Assembly: GCF_018812025.1 (NCBI RefSeq)
Contig: NC_063052.1
Span: 16,885,414 to 16,949,413, forward strand
Direction of reading: 5' to 3'
Length of the DNA stretch: 64,000 bases
Origin: Megalobrama amblycephala
Lineage: Eukaryota > Chordata > Actinopteri > Cypriniformes > Xenocyprididae
Shown: positions 1 through 13,346 of the stretch, piece after piece
Position numbering within the stretch: position 1 is the stretch's first letter
How the letters are laid out: each line of letters starts with the position of its first letter
The notes under the pieces: generated by a model
What the model was told of the DNA's origin: nothing
The model's database searches: none
Seen by the model: the letters and a program-made list of their open reading frames with translations, nothing else
Translations under genes and position numbers: made by a program

Positions 1-273
1 TTCATTTTTTTAACAGTTCCATTTGTGTTCTACGGAAGAAAGTCATGCATTTGGAACATGATGGTGAGTAAATGACAGAAAAATCATTTTAGGGTGAACT
101 AACTCCTTAAAGGATTGTGCTTTGGACATACAAACCTGTCCATTTCAATGTTCCTTTCCCAGTGTCTATTATTGTCAAGTCACCTGATCAAACAGGTACT
201 ATATATATGGCCGCTCACCTGTAGCATGTCTTTGTACGTGGGATTTTTCTTTAGTCTTAGTTAGCTGTTTGCA
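1..273 (-). other. kcng4 3' flank / 3'UTR with Angel-like MITE end
   Basis: Downstream of the TAA no AATAAA is seen on the minus strand before the window edge, so the 3'UTR probably continues outside. Positions 1-114 resemble the right end of an Angel-like MITE, ending in a degenerate GGGTGAACTA...CCTTAA. Confidence 0.5.
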
Positions 274-1110
274 TTATGACTTTAATGATCGTCTGACCTG
301 TGGAACTCCTTGACTTGCCACAGCCACAGATCTGCGGTGGTGCGCACTGACTGCAGTGGTCTCTATGATTCCATGTATCGAACTGTCAGTGTCTTGTGAA
401 TCCTCACTGTTTTGGGACTTGGTGCTGTCTTGTGAATCGGGTTTGTGCCGTGAGGCCCGACTCTGCTCCTCTTTTAGTTCCAGGTAGGAGCGTGAAAAAG
501 TGTGAAATATGGATGTGACTGGGAATGCCATGAGCAGGATTCCACTTAGGATGCTGCTGAGTGCTACCACCTGGCCAGGAATGCTGCGTGGAACCATGTC
601 ACCGTATCCAACTGTGGTCATGGAAATGACGGCCCACCAGTAGCTCCCAGGGATACTGGTGAACTCCTGCTTGGCGCCCAGCTCGCTCTCAGCCAGGAAG
701 ACCAGAGGAGAGAACAGTGCCATGGCAACGCACAGGAACAGCAGGAGCAGTCCGAACTCTCGAGTGCAGCGGCGTACGGTCAACCCTAATGTCTGTAACC
801 CCAAAGAGTGACGTGCTAATCGCATCACGTAGAAGATCCGCAGCGCTCGAAGAACTCGCAGGACCAATCCCACTTTCTCCAGGTAGTTGTTTCCTGAGCC
901 TGTGGGACGGTCGCTTACAGAGAGTGAGTCCACTATTAAAGTGATGTAATAGGGCAGGATGGCCACCACATCGATGATGTTGAGGGGTGTGCGCAAGAAC
1001 ATGCACTTGCTCTGTGTCTGGATGAAACGGAGCAGGAACTCCAGGGAGAACCAGCCCACACACACTGTTTCCAGCACAAAGATGTTGAAGCACCTCTGGG
1101 AGCACTCACC
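274..1110 (-). CDS. kcng4: kcng4-like Kv6 channel subunit, last coding exon (S2-S6, pore, C-terminal tail)
   Basis: Encodes residues 269-546 of a Kv6 voltage-gated potassium channel modulatory subunit of the plasma membrane. The exon opens at the acceptor TTTCCTCTATCAG|GGTGAG and ends at TAA (274-276). In order it shows S2 (about 275-298), S3 with the KCNG4-like PLNIID start, S4 with spaced arginines (RVLRALRIFYVMRLARHS, about 353-370), S5, the selectivity filter TVGYGD (about 434-439) and S6. S6 ends AFPVTSIFHTF, so it lacks the second proline of the Kv1-4 PVP hinge; this is typical of silent subunits. Family knowledge says such subunits conduct only when co-assembled with Kv2 channels. The tail after LELKEEQ is rich in Ser, Asp and Gln. 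KCNG4 is preferred over KCNG1 from PLNIID here and MVENPHSG and CVSTMPDLR in the other exon. Which fish paralogue (a or b) cannot be told. Confidence 0.95.
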   Translation of the reverse strand, partial: GECSQRCFNIFVLETVCVGWFSLEFLLRFIQTQSKCMFLRTPLNIIDVVAILPYYITLIVDSLSVSDRPTGSGNNYLEKVGLVLRVLRALRIFYVMRLARHSLGLQTLGLTVRRCTREFGLLLLFLCVAMALFSPLVFLAESELGAKQEFTSIPGSYWWAVISMTTVGYGDMVPRSIPGQVVALSSILSGILLMAFPVTSIFHTFSRSYLELKEEQSRASRHKPDSQDSTKSQNSEDSQDTDSSIHGIIETTAVSAHHRRSVAVASQGVPQVRRSLKS

Positions 1111-1381
1111 CTGATAGAGGAAACACATGTTAGTTGAGGTCAGGGTCTGGGTTTCACATTCTGTTGAATCTCTTTAGTCATTAGAGTCTTTGTGTAAGGG
1201 TCATTATGCAGTATATGTCTCAATATTTTGGATAAAATATTATGCCCTGTATTCTAAAAGAAATAAATCCTATTAGTTTTAATTGGTGAATTAATTTCAA
1301 TTTAAATTCAATTTATAGTTTTTGTCCCTGTATCCTCATTTTCCATTTCCATCATGTTAGTCTTTTATATCAACAAGTGAG

Positions 1382-1706
1382 TTTACCTAAAAATGAAGAT
1401 TCTCTCATTCATACTCACCTTGTTATAAACCCACAAGATTATTGTCATTTTCATAGCACAGATATTCTAATAAAAACAGATATTTCTATCCATCCATTCA
1501 AAGTCTAAATAATCAAAACTTTCAAGCTCCAAAAGGTTCATAAAGGCATCCTAAAAGTAACCCATTTGACTACAGTGGTTTAATCAAAATTTAATGAAGC
1601 ATTTTACTTATTGATAAATTCGGTTGTGTTCAGAAGGCTTTGAACGTTTGGAACGCCATGAGGTTAAGTAAGAGAATTTTAATTTTTAGGGTGAACTATC
1701 CCTTTA
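1382..1706. mobile_element. Angel-like MITE, roughly full length
   Basis: Left end resembles ACCTAAAAATGAAGATTCT...TACTCACC and right end is AATTTTTAGGGTGAACTA followed by TCCCTTTAA, the mirror-image termini of the common fish element whose consensus begins AAAGGGATAGTTCACCC. The name Angel is from memory; the inverted arrangement is visible. Confidence 0.6.
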
Positions 1707-3890
1707 ACTAACAAAAGCCAATTTCATAATGACATTGTCTTTAACGAAGTGACATTATTTTTGTGAGTCAACAACAGCACTTACATCATTAAAGGGGGGA
1801 TCACACATAGTTTCTGCCAATCTCATGTTAATACTCTGTCATACGTCCAATTCATGTTTTGAAACTTTGGCCATGTTTAGCTAGAGAATGCACCTATTTA
1901 ACAGTCTAAATAAGTCCGAATTAGCAATGGATTTGATGAATTATGTGATGTTGTTGTGTCATTTGATTTGTCTCTATAAAACATTCATTCATGTTTGATA
2001 AAATTACAGAAATTGGTTTGTTATTATGAACATTTACCAAATTTATCTTTGTGCAAGCCAACTGTCAATCACTTTCTGAACAGATACTAGCACTTTGTAT
2101 AACTAATCAAGTTATAATTAATAAAGTTTAAAGAATCTCTGAGCTTGACCAAAGCATGTTTCTGAAAGTCTGCTCTACACTTTTATAGAATTTCTTAAAT
2201 TATAACACAATCACATTAATTTTAAAAAGTTAGAGAATTTAAAAGCTATTGTATAACTTCAGTGACTTGTAATTACTTGACAAGAGTCCACTTGAAGTCT
2301 GCAACTGAGGTACTGCATTTAATTTCATAATAAGTACACTTTTGTCTGGGAAACATTCTACTTTTGGGGTAATTTGTAATCATAAAGACAAAAACAAATG
2401 TTTCATGAATGCTGAAAAAATGCTGAAAACCAGGCAGATTTAATAAAAAAAATGTAACACATTGAATATACTTTGAAGAACAGTGAAGGTCATCACTAAA
2501 TGTGAGGGAGAAACCGCACTGAATGTGCCCAGAACTGGCCACCCACCAGTGTCAGGACAAAAAGAAATGTAACCCTCTGGTTGTTCGGTCATTTTAGATG
2601 AAATGAATGGGAAATATGAAAAATACAAAAAAACAGAGCAATTTTTGGGGGTAAAATCTCCAAACTCCGTTAAAAAAAAAAAAATCTAATTTTTGGCGAA
2701 AACTAGTCTTTGATAATCTCCAAATACTTAAATCTAATAAAAGTAAGTAATTATGTCTGAAAACACTGTATTTATTCATATATAGGGCTATACAGGCATC
2801 TAGTGGCTACATCATGGTATTACAGATGATTTTCTTTATTTTTTTCCCACCAGGTGGCACTAATCTGCCTCCATTCAATAGATTTGAAGTACTTTTGCTC
2901 CATTTTTAACTTAAATACTGCGTCAATTGAAAAATCAATTGGTGCTTTTTTAATATAATTTTTTAAATATTTTATATAGAAATAAATGGTCCATAATGGT
3001 TCATAATTTAGATATGAATATTGTTTAGTGACACAAAAAAATCTCCTCAAAATAACAAATATTAAAGAAAAAACATTATTGAAATCAAATATAGTGCATT
3101 CATTTTATAAAATAGAAATGATTATACAATTAATGTTTCTGGTCTATTGCGAACAACACGAGTGTGACTCAAATGGAAAAATACCAGAGGTTTAAGGCAA
3201 CTCTAAAGGAGTTAAGGTTCTCAAACTGTGCATGAGGCAACACAGAAATTTAGCCTGAATGGAAGGCTGGAGAGAGGAAAGACTTTAAGCCTAAAATTTG
3301 CCCAAAGGCATCTTACTCCACATTTAGATTAGTCTGTCTTCAGTGCTACATGCTAAAGCACACAACACAATAGACTGAGAACACCCCCTCAATGAAGAGC
3401 AGTGGTGGCACACATGCTTTTATGCAGCAGGACTGGAGAAAATGGGGGAAAATTGTAAAGGAAGCCTTAAAAGCATGAACGCCAATGATCTGGAATGGCC
3501 CAGAAAATGACCAGTTGAGCAACAATGGAATGACATTCTAACATTATAACTTGCTCAAACCAGCTCAGCTACAATTACTGCCAAGGGCTTTCAAGTACTA
3601 ATATAAAGTGACCACAAAAAATGTGGAGACTTTTTAGATATTTAAAAGGTCTAAATGTCATTGCATCAAATACAAAATATTAACTCAAGTGGCATCTGCA
3701 AACAAATGCTGTTAAACTTTTTCTCACAACTTGTCACATTCGCAGCAATTATATCATGACTTCTAATCAGCTGGTGTGTGTAGGTGATTTTAAGTGGATG
3801 CATTAGATCAGGTTACCTCAAACTGCTTGTAGTATTTTTTGCAAGTGGGTTATATAATGTATTTATATGTTATATAATGCACTTCATACA
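1707..3890. other. AT-rich intron sequence, nothing recognised
   Basis: About 2.2 kb with only short chance ORFs and homopolymer runs (for example poly-T near 2630 and 2670). I recognise no gene, RNA or transposon terminus. Confidence 0.5.
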
Positions 3891-4075
3891 TTTTAAGGGA
3901 TTATTCACCCAGAAATTAAAATTCTGTCATCATTTACTGACCCTCATGTCATTCCTGTTTGACTTTCCCTTTTGTGTTGAATACAAAATAAGATATTTCT
4001 CTTTTTATCTTTTTTTTCTTTTCTTTTTTTGTCCACACAATGGAAGCCACGCCTGGCTCCTCTCTCTCTTGTTAT
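3891..4075. mobile_element. Angel-like MITE fragment
   Basis: Starts TTTTAAGGGATTATTCACCC and continues AAATTCTGTCATCATTTACTGACCCTCATGTC, the recognisable left half of the AAAGGGATAGTTCACCC family, degrading into T-rich sequence. The right end is not visible. Confidence 0.55.
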
Positions 4076-4103
4076 AAAAACACACAAAAGTACATAACTG
4101 CAG

Positions 4104-4282
4104 AAAAGCTAGTTCATGCGTTCAAGACCTCAAAGCTATTACTGTAATGCTCTACTGGGTGGTTGCCCTGCACGCTTAATAAACAAACTCCAGCTGGTCC
4201 AAAATGCAGCCGCTAGATTTCTTACAAGAACCAGGAAGTATGACCATATTAGCTCAGTTCTATCAACACTGTATTGGCTCCC
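4104..4282 (+). mobile_element. L2-like LINE reverse-transcriptase 3' end, part 1
   Basis: The plus strand reads YCNALLGGCPARLINKLQ, then LVQNAAARFLTRTRKYDH, then LSTLYWLP, the well-known C-terminal stretch of fish L2-type LINE ORF2. The copy is 5'-truncated. It is cut after GGCTCCC by the LTR element at 4283 and resumes at 5137. Confidence 0.85.
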
Positions 4283-5136
4283 TGTGGCGACCAGGGCGGG
4301 CGAGAGCCGTGAGGGAACGGCGCGAGGCCGGTGACGCAAGTGATAACGAGCATCACCTGGGAGGCGCACCGGCCTTGAGTCTCTCACGGAGGAGCTCCGG
4401 GAGCATAAAAGGAGGAGCAACGACCGTGAAGGACGAGAGAGGACCAGGACCATTTTATGTTTTATTATGTTTGTGTGGCCGGCAGACATCCGCGAGGGTC
4501 TGCCGGCATTACTTTCATTTTGTTCTTTGTTTATTTTGAATTAAAGTTTTGTTGAACGTTCGCCGGTTCCTGCCTCCTTCTTCCCACATTTACGAACTGT
4601 GTTACATTGGTGCCGAAACCCGGGAGGAAGGAGGGACATGCTGTCGGAGAGCCCTCGCTGCTGAGGGGGATCGCGGTGCTGCGGAGTTCGGGCAGCAGTG
4701 TGAAGACCGCGAGGGCTGCCCGAGGCGGTGGTGCTGGAGCCTAGTGACAGGTGGGACGGAGAGCTCGAGGCCGTGCCCCTGGGACGAGGTGGGGTGGCTG
4801 CCGTCCAGGAGGGAGCGGAGGAGTCGCCGCCGTCCGCCATGGGCCAGAGCCTGCTGCCGTCCGCCATGAAGAAGGAGGCGGGAACCGGCGAACATTCAAA
4901 CAAAACTTTAATACCAAAATAAACAAATACAAAATGAAAGTAATGCCGGCAGACCCTCGCGGACGTCTGCCGGCCACACAAACATAATAAAACATAACGT
5001 AAAGTCCAGGCCTGGTCCTCTCTCGTCCTTCACGATCGTCGCTCCTCCTTTTATGCTCCCGGAGCTCCTCCGTGAGAGACTCAAGGCCGGTGCGCCTCCC
5101 AGGTGATGCTCATTATCACTCGCCCTGGTCGCCACA
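4283..5136. mobile_element. Palindromic (inverted-LTR) retroelement inserted in the L2 LINE
   Basis: An 854-bp insertion flanked by the 5-bp duplication CTCCC (4278-4282 and 5137-5141). The left LTR (4283-4606) runs TGTGGCGACC...GTTACA. It is followed by a primer-binding site, TGGTGCCGAAACCCGGGA (4608-4625), and about 240 bp of GC-rich leader. From about 4867 the LTR returns in reverse complement, lacking its last about 22 bp, and ends CCACA at 5136. Both outer ends are therefore LTR 5' (U3) ends. The left copy has about 35 bp absent from the right. No gag or pol. An open frame on the minus strand (4541-4981) crosses the leader but resembles nothing I know. Confidence 0.85.
4608..4625 (+). 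promoter_or_regulatory. tRNA-Phe primer-binding site
   Basis: The 18 nt TGGTGCCGAAACCCGGGA begin one base after the left LTR end. They are the exact complement of the 3' end of eukaryotic tRNA-Phe (...TCCCGGGTTTCGGCACCA, recalled from tRNA-Phe, which begins GCCGAAA). This identifies the minus-strand primer of the parental retrotransposon. Confidence 0.8.
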
Positions 5137-6106
5137 CTCCCTATTAAACATCTTATACATTTTAAATTCTTGCTAAATACTTACAAAGCACTAAATGGTT
5201 TAGCTCCCTAGTACTTGAGCGAGTTCTTAACGCATTACAGTCCTTCACGTCTATTGCATTCTGGCTAGTTGATAATACCTAGAATATCAAAATCAACTGT
5301 AGTTGGTAGATCATTTTCTTATTTAGCACCCAAACTCTTGTATAGTCTTCCTAGCCTTGTTCGGAAAGCAGACACACTCTGTCAGTTTAAATCTAGACTA
5401 AAACACATCTCTTTAATCTGGAAAACCCATAACACATTATCAATTTCTATTATTTGAATCAGTTAAATGATTGTTAGGCTGCATTAATTAGGTCAACCGG
5501 AACAGGGAACACGCCTAAAACACCCAATGTACTTGTCATAACAAGAATAGCATCTATGCTAATATGTCTGTCTACCGTAATACCGTAGGTTACCCTAGTC
5601 AACAGAATCCAGTCCATATCCAGATCAGATGGTGGACCTGCAGCTAGACATGACCACAACGCAGCCCTGAATGTCAGCAGAGACTACTAGACTGCTACCG
5701 ATCCGATGCAGTCTGAATTATAATCACACCATGTTTGTTTGTTGGCCGAAGGAGAACTGGCCCCCCAACTGAGCCTAGTTTCTCCCAAGGTTTTTTTTTT
5801 TCTCCATTCTGTCACCTGATGGAGTTTGGGTTCCTTGCCACTGTCATCTCTTGCTTGCTTAGTTGGGGACACTTAATATTCAGCAATATTATTGATCTGA
5901 CTGTACTGACGCTGTTGTATGAGAACTGAACTGAGCTGGACGTTGACATCACTGTTTTCGGCAGAACTGCTTTATAGATGAAATTAACTAATTTAATATT
6001 TGATGATCTTTACAACGGAACTGAATCGACACTGAACTGACTTGCTGTATCTGTATTGTATAAAGCGCTATATAGCGCTATATAAATAAAGATGACTTCA
6101 CTTGAT
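5137..6106 (+). mobile_element. L2-like LINE, part 2: ORF2 end and 3'UTR tail
   Basis: Resumes the LINE at CTCCCTATTAAACATC. The peptide IIPRISKSTVVGRSFSYLAP then KLLYSLPSLVRKADTLCQFK is the extreme C-terminus of L2-type ORF2. The long 3'UTR includes a segment shared with 27945-28360 (CACCTGATGGAGTTTGGGTTCC) and ends in CGCTATATAAATAAAGATGACTT, the tail shape of fish L2 elements. Confidence 0.8.
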
Positions 6107-6984
6107 AAAATCAATGTGCATTCATGTGGATAAAAAAGTGTCTAGAAGTTTTAGAGTTATTGTAGAATACGGATTGTAGTCATTTTAAAGTATTATATAT
6201 GTTAAACATTGGTAAATATTTCTAAAACAAAATGCTGAAAATTCCACAAGGTGGAATCATTAAAGCCATCATAGATATAGTATCATCAGTCTAGATGTAT
6301 ATAGCCAACACTGATATCAGAACCCACATATGTCTCAATTTTTAAAATTCTGACTAAATAATTAATCATTAATAATGTCTCAGTTACAAAGTTACAGACT
6401 ATAATGAACTAATGCCTTTATTTATAATGCTAATTAACAGAGATTTGCAAACTTTGCAATTTAATAACTTATTAATATGTTATTATTACTGAGTCTGACA
6501 CAGATACTGCAAACTGATTAGTAGATCAAATTGACTTTTCTGCTTAATGGTCGTGTCAAGAATTACACAGCAGACCAGTCATACTTGAGCTGTTTGACGC
6601 ATAATGCTGTTTCTGAGGGAACAGACTTGTACAATCCTGCAGGCCATGTTTAATTACAAATTACTCTGGGGAAAAAATAATCAATCTACTCTGAAGCCCT
6701 GATTGAAATGTATTAATGAGTTTCATCCAGACAAATATGGTTTCCCATCACAGATCAGACAGGCAGTTAGAAAACTATTTCTAATTTATAAAAGGTTTCA
6801 TTTTCCTTACGAGCCCTGCATGATCCCCAGCTTCCTCTGAAACAATCAGGTTTTTGCATGCAGTTAATGAACTGCATTAATATTAAAAGGTATAATTATA
6901 TGTGATTATTGCCTAATAATGAAAAGAGTTAATGAAGAGAATGTTTTAGTTGTTATTTTAGAGTTTTCTCAAGTTAAAGTGCAT
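6107..6984. other. Intron sequence, nothing recognised
   Basis: AT-rich, no convincing coding, RNA or repeat signature by eye. Confidence 0.5.
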
Positions 6985-7430
6985 GCCTTAAAAGGGATCA
7001 TTTAAATTTGCCATATTTATTACCCCTTATGAGATTTTCTGTGGAACACAAAATGAGATACATAGCAGAATGTCCATGTTGCTTGATTCCATACAATGAG
7101 AGTGAATAACTGGATCATTCAAGTTCTAAAATGGACAAAGAAGCACAATAAAAGCATCATGAAAGTGGTCCATATGACTCGTGTGCAATATTTCAAGTCT
7201 TCTGAAGCCATTTTATGGCTTTGTGTGGTGATCAGACTGAAATTTGAGTCAACAATCTTGAAAGCTTCAAAAGATGTGGTCACCATTCACTTTCATTGTG
7301 TGAAAAAGAGCAACAGAACTAATATTCTGGATAACTATTGTTCCACAAAAAAAGTCATACAAGTTTGGAGAGGTGGTTAAATGATGACTATACTTATTTT
7401 GTGGGCAAACTATATCTACTATATAAGCAG
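6985..7430. repeat. Degenerate Angel-like element
   Basis: Begins AAAAGGGATCATTTAAATTT and has the internal text TTCTGTGGAACACAAAATGAG and CTTCTGAAGCCATTTTATGG. It ends TTTGTGGGCAAACTATATC, close to the mirrored terminus GGGTGAACTATCCC. Similar interior sequence recurs at 24.3-24.6 kb and 29.3-29.5 kb. Open frames inside are chance. Confidence 0.45.
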
Positions 7431-7699
7431 CCTTGGAAAGGCATGGATTAGATTTACATGTTACTGTACATAATATGTGTATGTATGTGGAGGAATGTTC
7501 TCATACAAACAGCAGTGCTTTTACTCTGAGCTTCCTCCAGGCACATTTGCCACGAGGCAATGTGGAAACAGTCATCTGTAATACATTGTGTTTGTGTGTT
7601 GTTTCTTATATTTTCCGTTTGTATTCACAAATGTGTACTGTCCAAAGATGTTATAGTTGTGAATTTTAAATATTCTTTTTTATTTCTCATTTTATTTTA

Positions 7700-8892
7700 C
7701 AACCAGAATTCCGAAAAAGTTGGGACGTTTTTTAAATTGGAATAAAATGAAAACGAAAAGACTTTCAAATTACATGAGCCAATACTTTATTCACAATAGA
7801 ACATAGATAACAACAAATGTTTAAACTGAGAAATTTTACAATTTTATGCACAAAATGAGCTCATTTCAAATTTGATGCCTGCTACAGGTCTCAAAATAGT
7901 TGGGAAGGGGGCATGTTTACCATGGTAAACCATTACCATGTGGTTTTCTTTGACATTTTTTTGTTTGATGTTGCTCTAAAACCTATATACCTTTCAGCAT
8001 TCATAGTGCCGTCCAAAACATGCAAGCTGCCCATACTGTATGCACTTATGCACCCTCATACCATCAGAGATGCTGGCTTTTGAACTGAGTGCTGATAACA
8101 CGTTGGAAGGTCTCCCTCGTCTTTAGCCCTGAGGACACAGCATCCGTGATTTCCAACAAGAATGTCAAATTTGGACTCGTCTGACCATAGAACACTTTTC
8201 CACTTTGAAACAGTTCATTTTAAATGTGCCTTGGCCCACAGCACACGACGGCGCTTCTGAACCATGTTCACATATGGCTTACTTTTTGCATGATAGAGCT
8301 TTAGTTGGCATCTGCAGATGGCACGGCGGATTGTGTTTACCGACAGTGGTTTCTGGAAGTATTCCTGGGCCCATTTAGTAATGTCATTGACACAATCATG
8401 CAGTGATGCAGCCTTGTCCCTTACGCACAGAGATTTCTCCAGTTTCTCTCAATTTTTTGGTGATGTTATGAACTGTAGATGATGAGATTTGCAAAGCCTT
8501 TGCAATTTGAAGTTGAGGAACATTGTTTTTAAAGTATTCCACAATCATTTTTACACACTCTTTCACAGCTCTGCCCTTTACTTCTGAGAGACTCTGCCTC
8601 TCTAAGACATCCCTTTTATAGCTAATCATGTTACAGACCTGATATCAATTAACTTAATTAGTAGCTAGATGTTCTCCCAGCTAAACCTTTTCAAAATGTC
8701 TTGCTTTTTCAGCCATTTGTTGCCCCCGTCCCAACTTCTTTGAGACCTGTAGCAGGCATCAAATTTGAAATGAGCTCATTTAGTGGATAAAAGTGTAAAA
8801 TTTCTCAGTTTAAACATTTGTTATGTTATCTATGTTCTATTTCATTTTATTCAAATTTAAAAAACGTCCCAACTTTTCCAGAATTCGGGTTG
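7700..8892 (-). mobile_element. Tc1/mariner element, copy 1, transposase decayed
   Basis: Flanked by TA (7698-7699, 8893-8894). Terminal inverted repeats begin CAACCAGAATTCCGAAAAAG on the left; the right end reads CTTTTCCAGAATTCGGGTTG. Subterminal sequence (AATGAGCTCATTTCAAATTT) is also inverted at both ends. The minus strand keeps a helix-turn-helix segment (8396-8629: LQIAKALQISSSTVHNITKK) and, in another frame, [13 protein letters not shown] with the first catalytic Asp near 8180. The rest of the catalytic domain is broken or deleted, so it is non-autonomous. A second member lies at 17540-18664. Confidence 0.85.
8396..8629 (-). pseudogene. Tc1/mariner transposase N-terminal remnant
   Basis: A 77-residue open frame with a paired-like helix-turn-helix (QLQIAKALQISSSTVHNITK, then LRETGEISVRKGQG). 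In intact family members this precedes the second DNA-binding half and the DDE domain; here the frame stops soon after. Non-functional fragment. Confidence 0.75.
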
Positions 8893-8904
8893 TAGTTTTA
8901 GTTT

Positions 8905-11091
<2,187 letters not shown>

Positions 11092-12113
11092 AGGGCCCGG
11101 GCACCAATGGTGTGAGGACCCTATTGTAATTGCTTGGTCAAATTATTCTTCTTCTCCAAAATGAATTGCATTTTTGAGGGCTTAAACATGCTCGAAAACG
11201 TATGAAACTTTGCACATGCGTCAGAAGTGGTGAAAATTTACCTCTGATATGGGTTTTAGAATTAGGTGTGACAAAATGGCTCGATAGCGCCACCTTAAGA
11301 GAATCAATTAAGTGCCGTTTGCACTACATTTCACGTACAAGTATGAAATTCAGTAGACAGATGTAACAGCCCATACCTACAAAAAAGTCAGTGAGAGCAA
11401 AATCTGAAAACCCAGCAGGAAGTAAGATATTTTGAATTTTCTCTCCAAAATGTTTGCAGTTTTTGCCATTTCCAGACGTTGTACTCTAACAAACTCTTCC
11501 TAGAGATTTTATCAGATAAACACAATGTTAAATTGCGAAGATCTAGAGTTTTCACTGAAGGGCATGTCCGTGGCGGCCTGACAAAATTCTATAGCAAGTT
11601 GTTGTAACTCAGGCGTACAATGTCCCATCTGCCCCAAACTATGTTTTATTAGAGTCCTGCCCTGAAGACATTTACATGACAATATTCAGTTATAGTAATA
11701 GCTCCACCCATTGGCGACAGGAAGTGACGTGTTTAACAATGTGATGCACTACTAGCAACATACTAAAATATGCAATTGAGTGCTAAACATGCTACAAACG
11801 TTCTAAAACATGCTAGCAACACTTAGCTGAGTTCTAAAGCATGCTATTATCGTCATGAAACAGGAAGTTGTTGTAACTCAAGGATACAATGTTCAATCCT
11901 CAAACTTCACATGTTTGATAATAGTCCTAGCCTGAAGACATCTACATGCCAAAATGTAGTCATATCGTCACCAGCTGGTAGCAGGAAGTGTGGCAAATAC
12001 AAATGACTGATGCAGTAATATATAAGAGGATAAGAGGAGAGGTTTTCCTAAAGACACCGGGTGGCGGTGGCACGGGTGCGAGAGCCCTTTCATCACTGCT
12101 TGCAGCTTTAATT
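11092..12113. mobile_element. Unclassified dispersed element (GGGCCCGGGCACC family)
   Basis: Left boundary AATTAGGGCCCGGGCACCAA, right boundary CTTGCAGCTTTAATTA. Internal repeated phrases are AAGTTGTTGTAACTCA (11591 and 11867), CCTGAAGACAT and ACATGCTA. Its start (GGCACCAATGGTGTGAGGAC) is echoed near its end (GGTGCGAGAGCCC). I recall it as abundant in cyprinids but cannot assign a superfamily. No ORF. Confidence 0.55.
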
Positions 12114-12534
12114 ACGTCTGTTGTCTTTGAAATATGGGTTAAGTGTACTGCCAAATGTACTGACAAGCATTTATGGTAAACTAAAATAAACTTTAATGTC
12201 ATTGCTATTGAAACTTGCATGTATGTCATGTATTTAAATTTATTTGTAATTACACATCTTGCAATCTAGTACATTTAAAATATGAAATATTTAAATGTAA
12301 TATCAAATAACAGTCAAATAACATATTATGATCAATATATTAGTCAACACTTCAAAATAAGTGTACTTCTTTAAAGCATGACAGAATATTATCAAAACAT
12401 GGTGATTTAATATGTACACTGTAAAAATTGCTGGGTTATGGGCAAGGTCAGTTTTTTTAAAGATATTCTTTTAATATTTGAAGTGCACTATACAATACAC
12501 TATACACTACACAATACAATTAAGCTTTTTTTTC
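12114..12534. other. Short-repeat AT-rich spacer
   Basis: AAGTGTACTT-like tracts and an AAAAATTGCTGGGTTATGGG fragment (12424 on) related to the MITE at 56965. Nothing else seen. Confidence 0.4.
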
Positions 12535-12915
12535 ACAAGGGATGCCTCGGTCAAAAGAGATTTCTGGAAATGTTCACAAAACTTTGGAGTCTACCAATAG
12601 TGTGAAAATGTGAGAAATCTAAAAGTGGTCATCCGACCAAAATCTAGAAGTTTAATATTCACAAAAAACACCAGGGTAACGTCTAAGCATAGGCTATATG
12701 ACTCTCTTGCATTGGCTAAGGTTAGTGTTTATAAGTCCACTATCAGACAAACATTGGACGTGAATGAAGTACATGGCAGGATATCAAGAAGGAAGCCAAT
12801 GCTCTCCAAAAACAACATGGCTGGCATCTAAAGTTTGCCAAAGACTATGTTGACGAACCAGAAGTCCGTTGGAAGAATGTTTTGTACACAAATGAGTCCA
12901 AAATAACACTTCTTA
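12535..12915 (+). pseudogene. Tc1-like transposase fossil
   Basis: Translated pieces in different frames follow Tc1 order: LAKVSVYKSTIRQTLDVNEV, HGRISRRKPMLSKNNMA, then after a frameshift LKFAKDYVDEP and KNVLYTNESKITLL. The usual TDESK, carrying the first catalytic Asp, reads TNESK. Several stops. No flanking inverted repeats found, so a decayed fragment. Confidence 0.75.
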
Positions 12916-13346
12916 GTTTAAACAAGACATTTACATTTAGTGAAAACCAAACTCTACTTTTAAGGATACTAGAAACAGCAACATAAAAGTGTCATTAAAA
13001 AAAGACAAATATTGTTATTATAACTTTTTTAGTTGTCCCAAACTAAATGATCTCCTAAAGCAATATTCTGAAATGCTTGTACAATACAATGATAATCAAC
13101 TTTCCAAGATTCTCACCAGGCAATGCTATTGTATATTGAAATATAGCTAATCACATGTCCTGGGAATGCCATGTAAATATGATGACCTAATGTTCAAATA
13201 AAGCTACAAATAATAACAATAAATCTAGTTACAAAGCTATAATAGTAAATCTAGTTTTTAACTGCTTTTCCTAAATTGACCACTAGGAGTGATAAACCAA
13301 ACAAATATGCTCACTCTCAGTTTGGCTTTATAATTGCTCCATTTAA

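Noticed and set aside
4541..4981. 146-codon ORF across the palindromic LTR element
   Set aside because: Runs through the primer site and into both LTRs; no similarity to Gag or any known protein.
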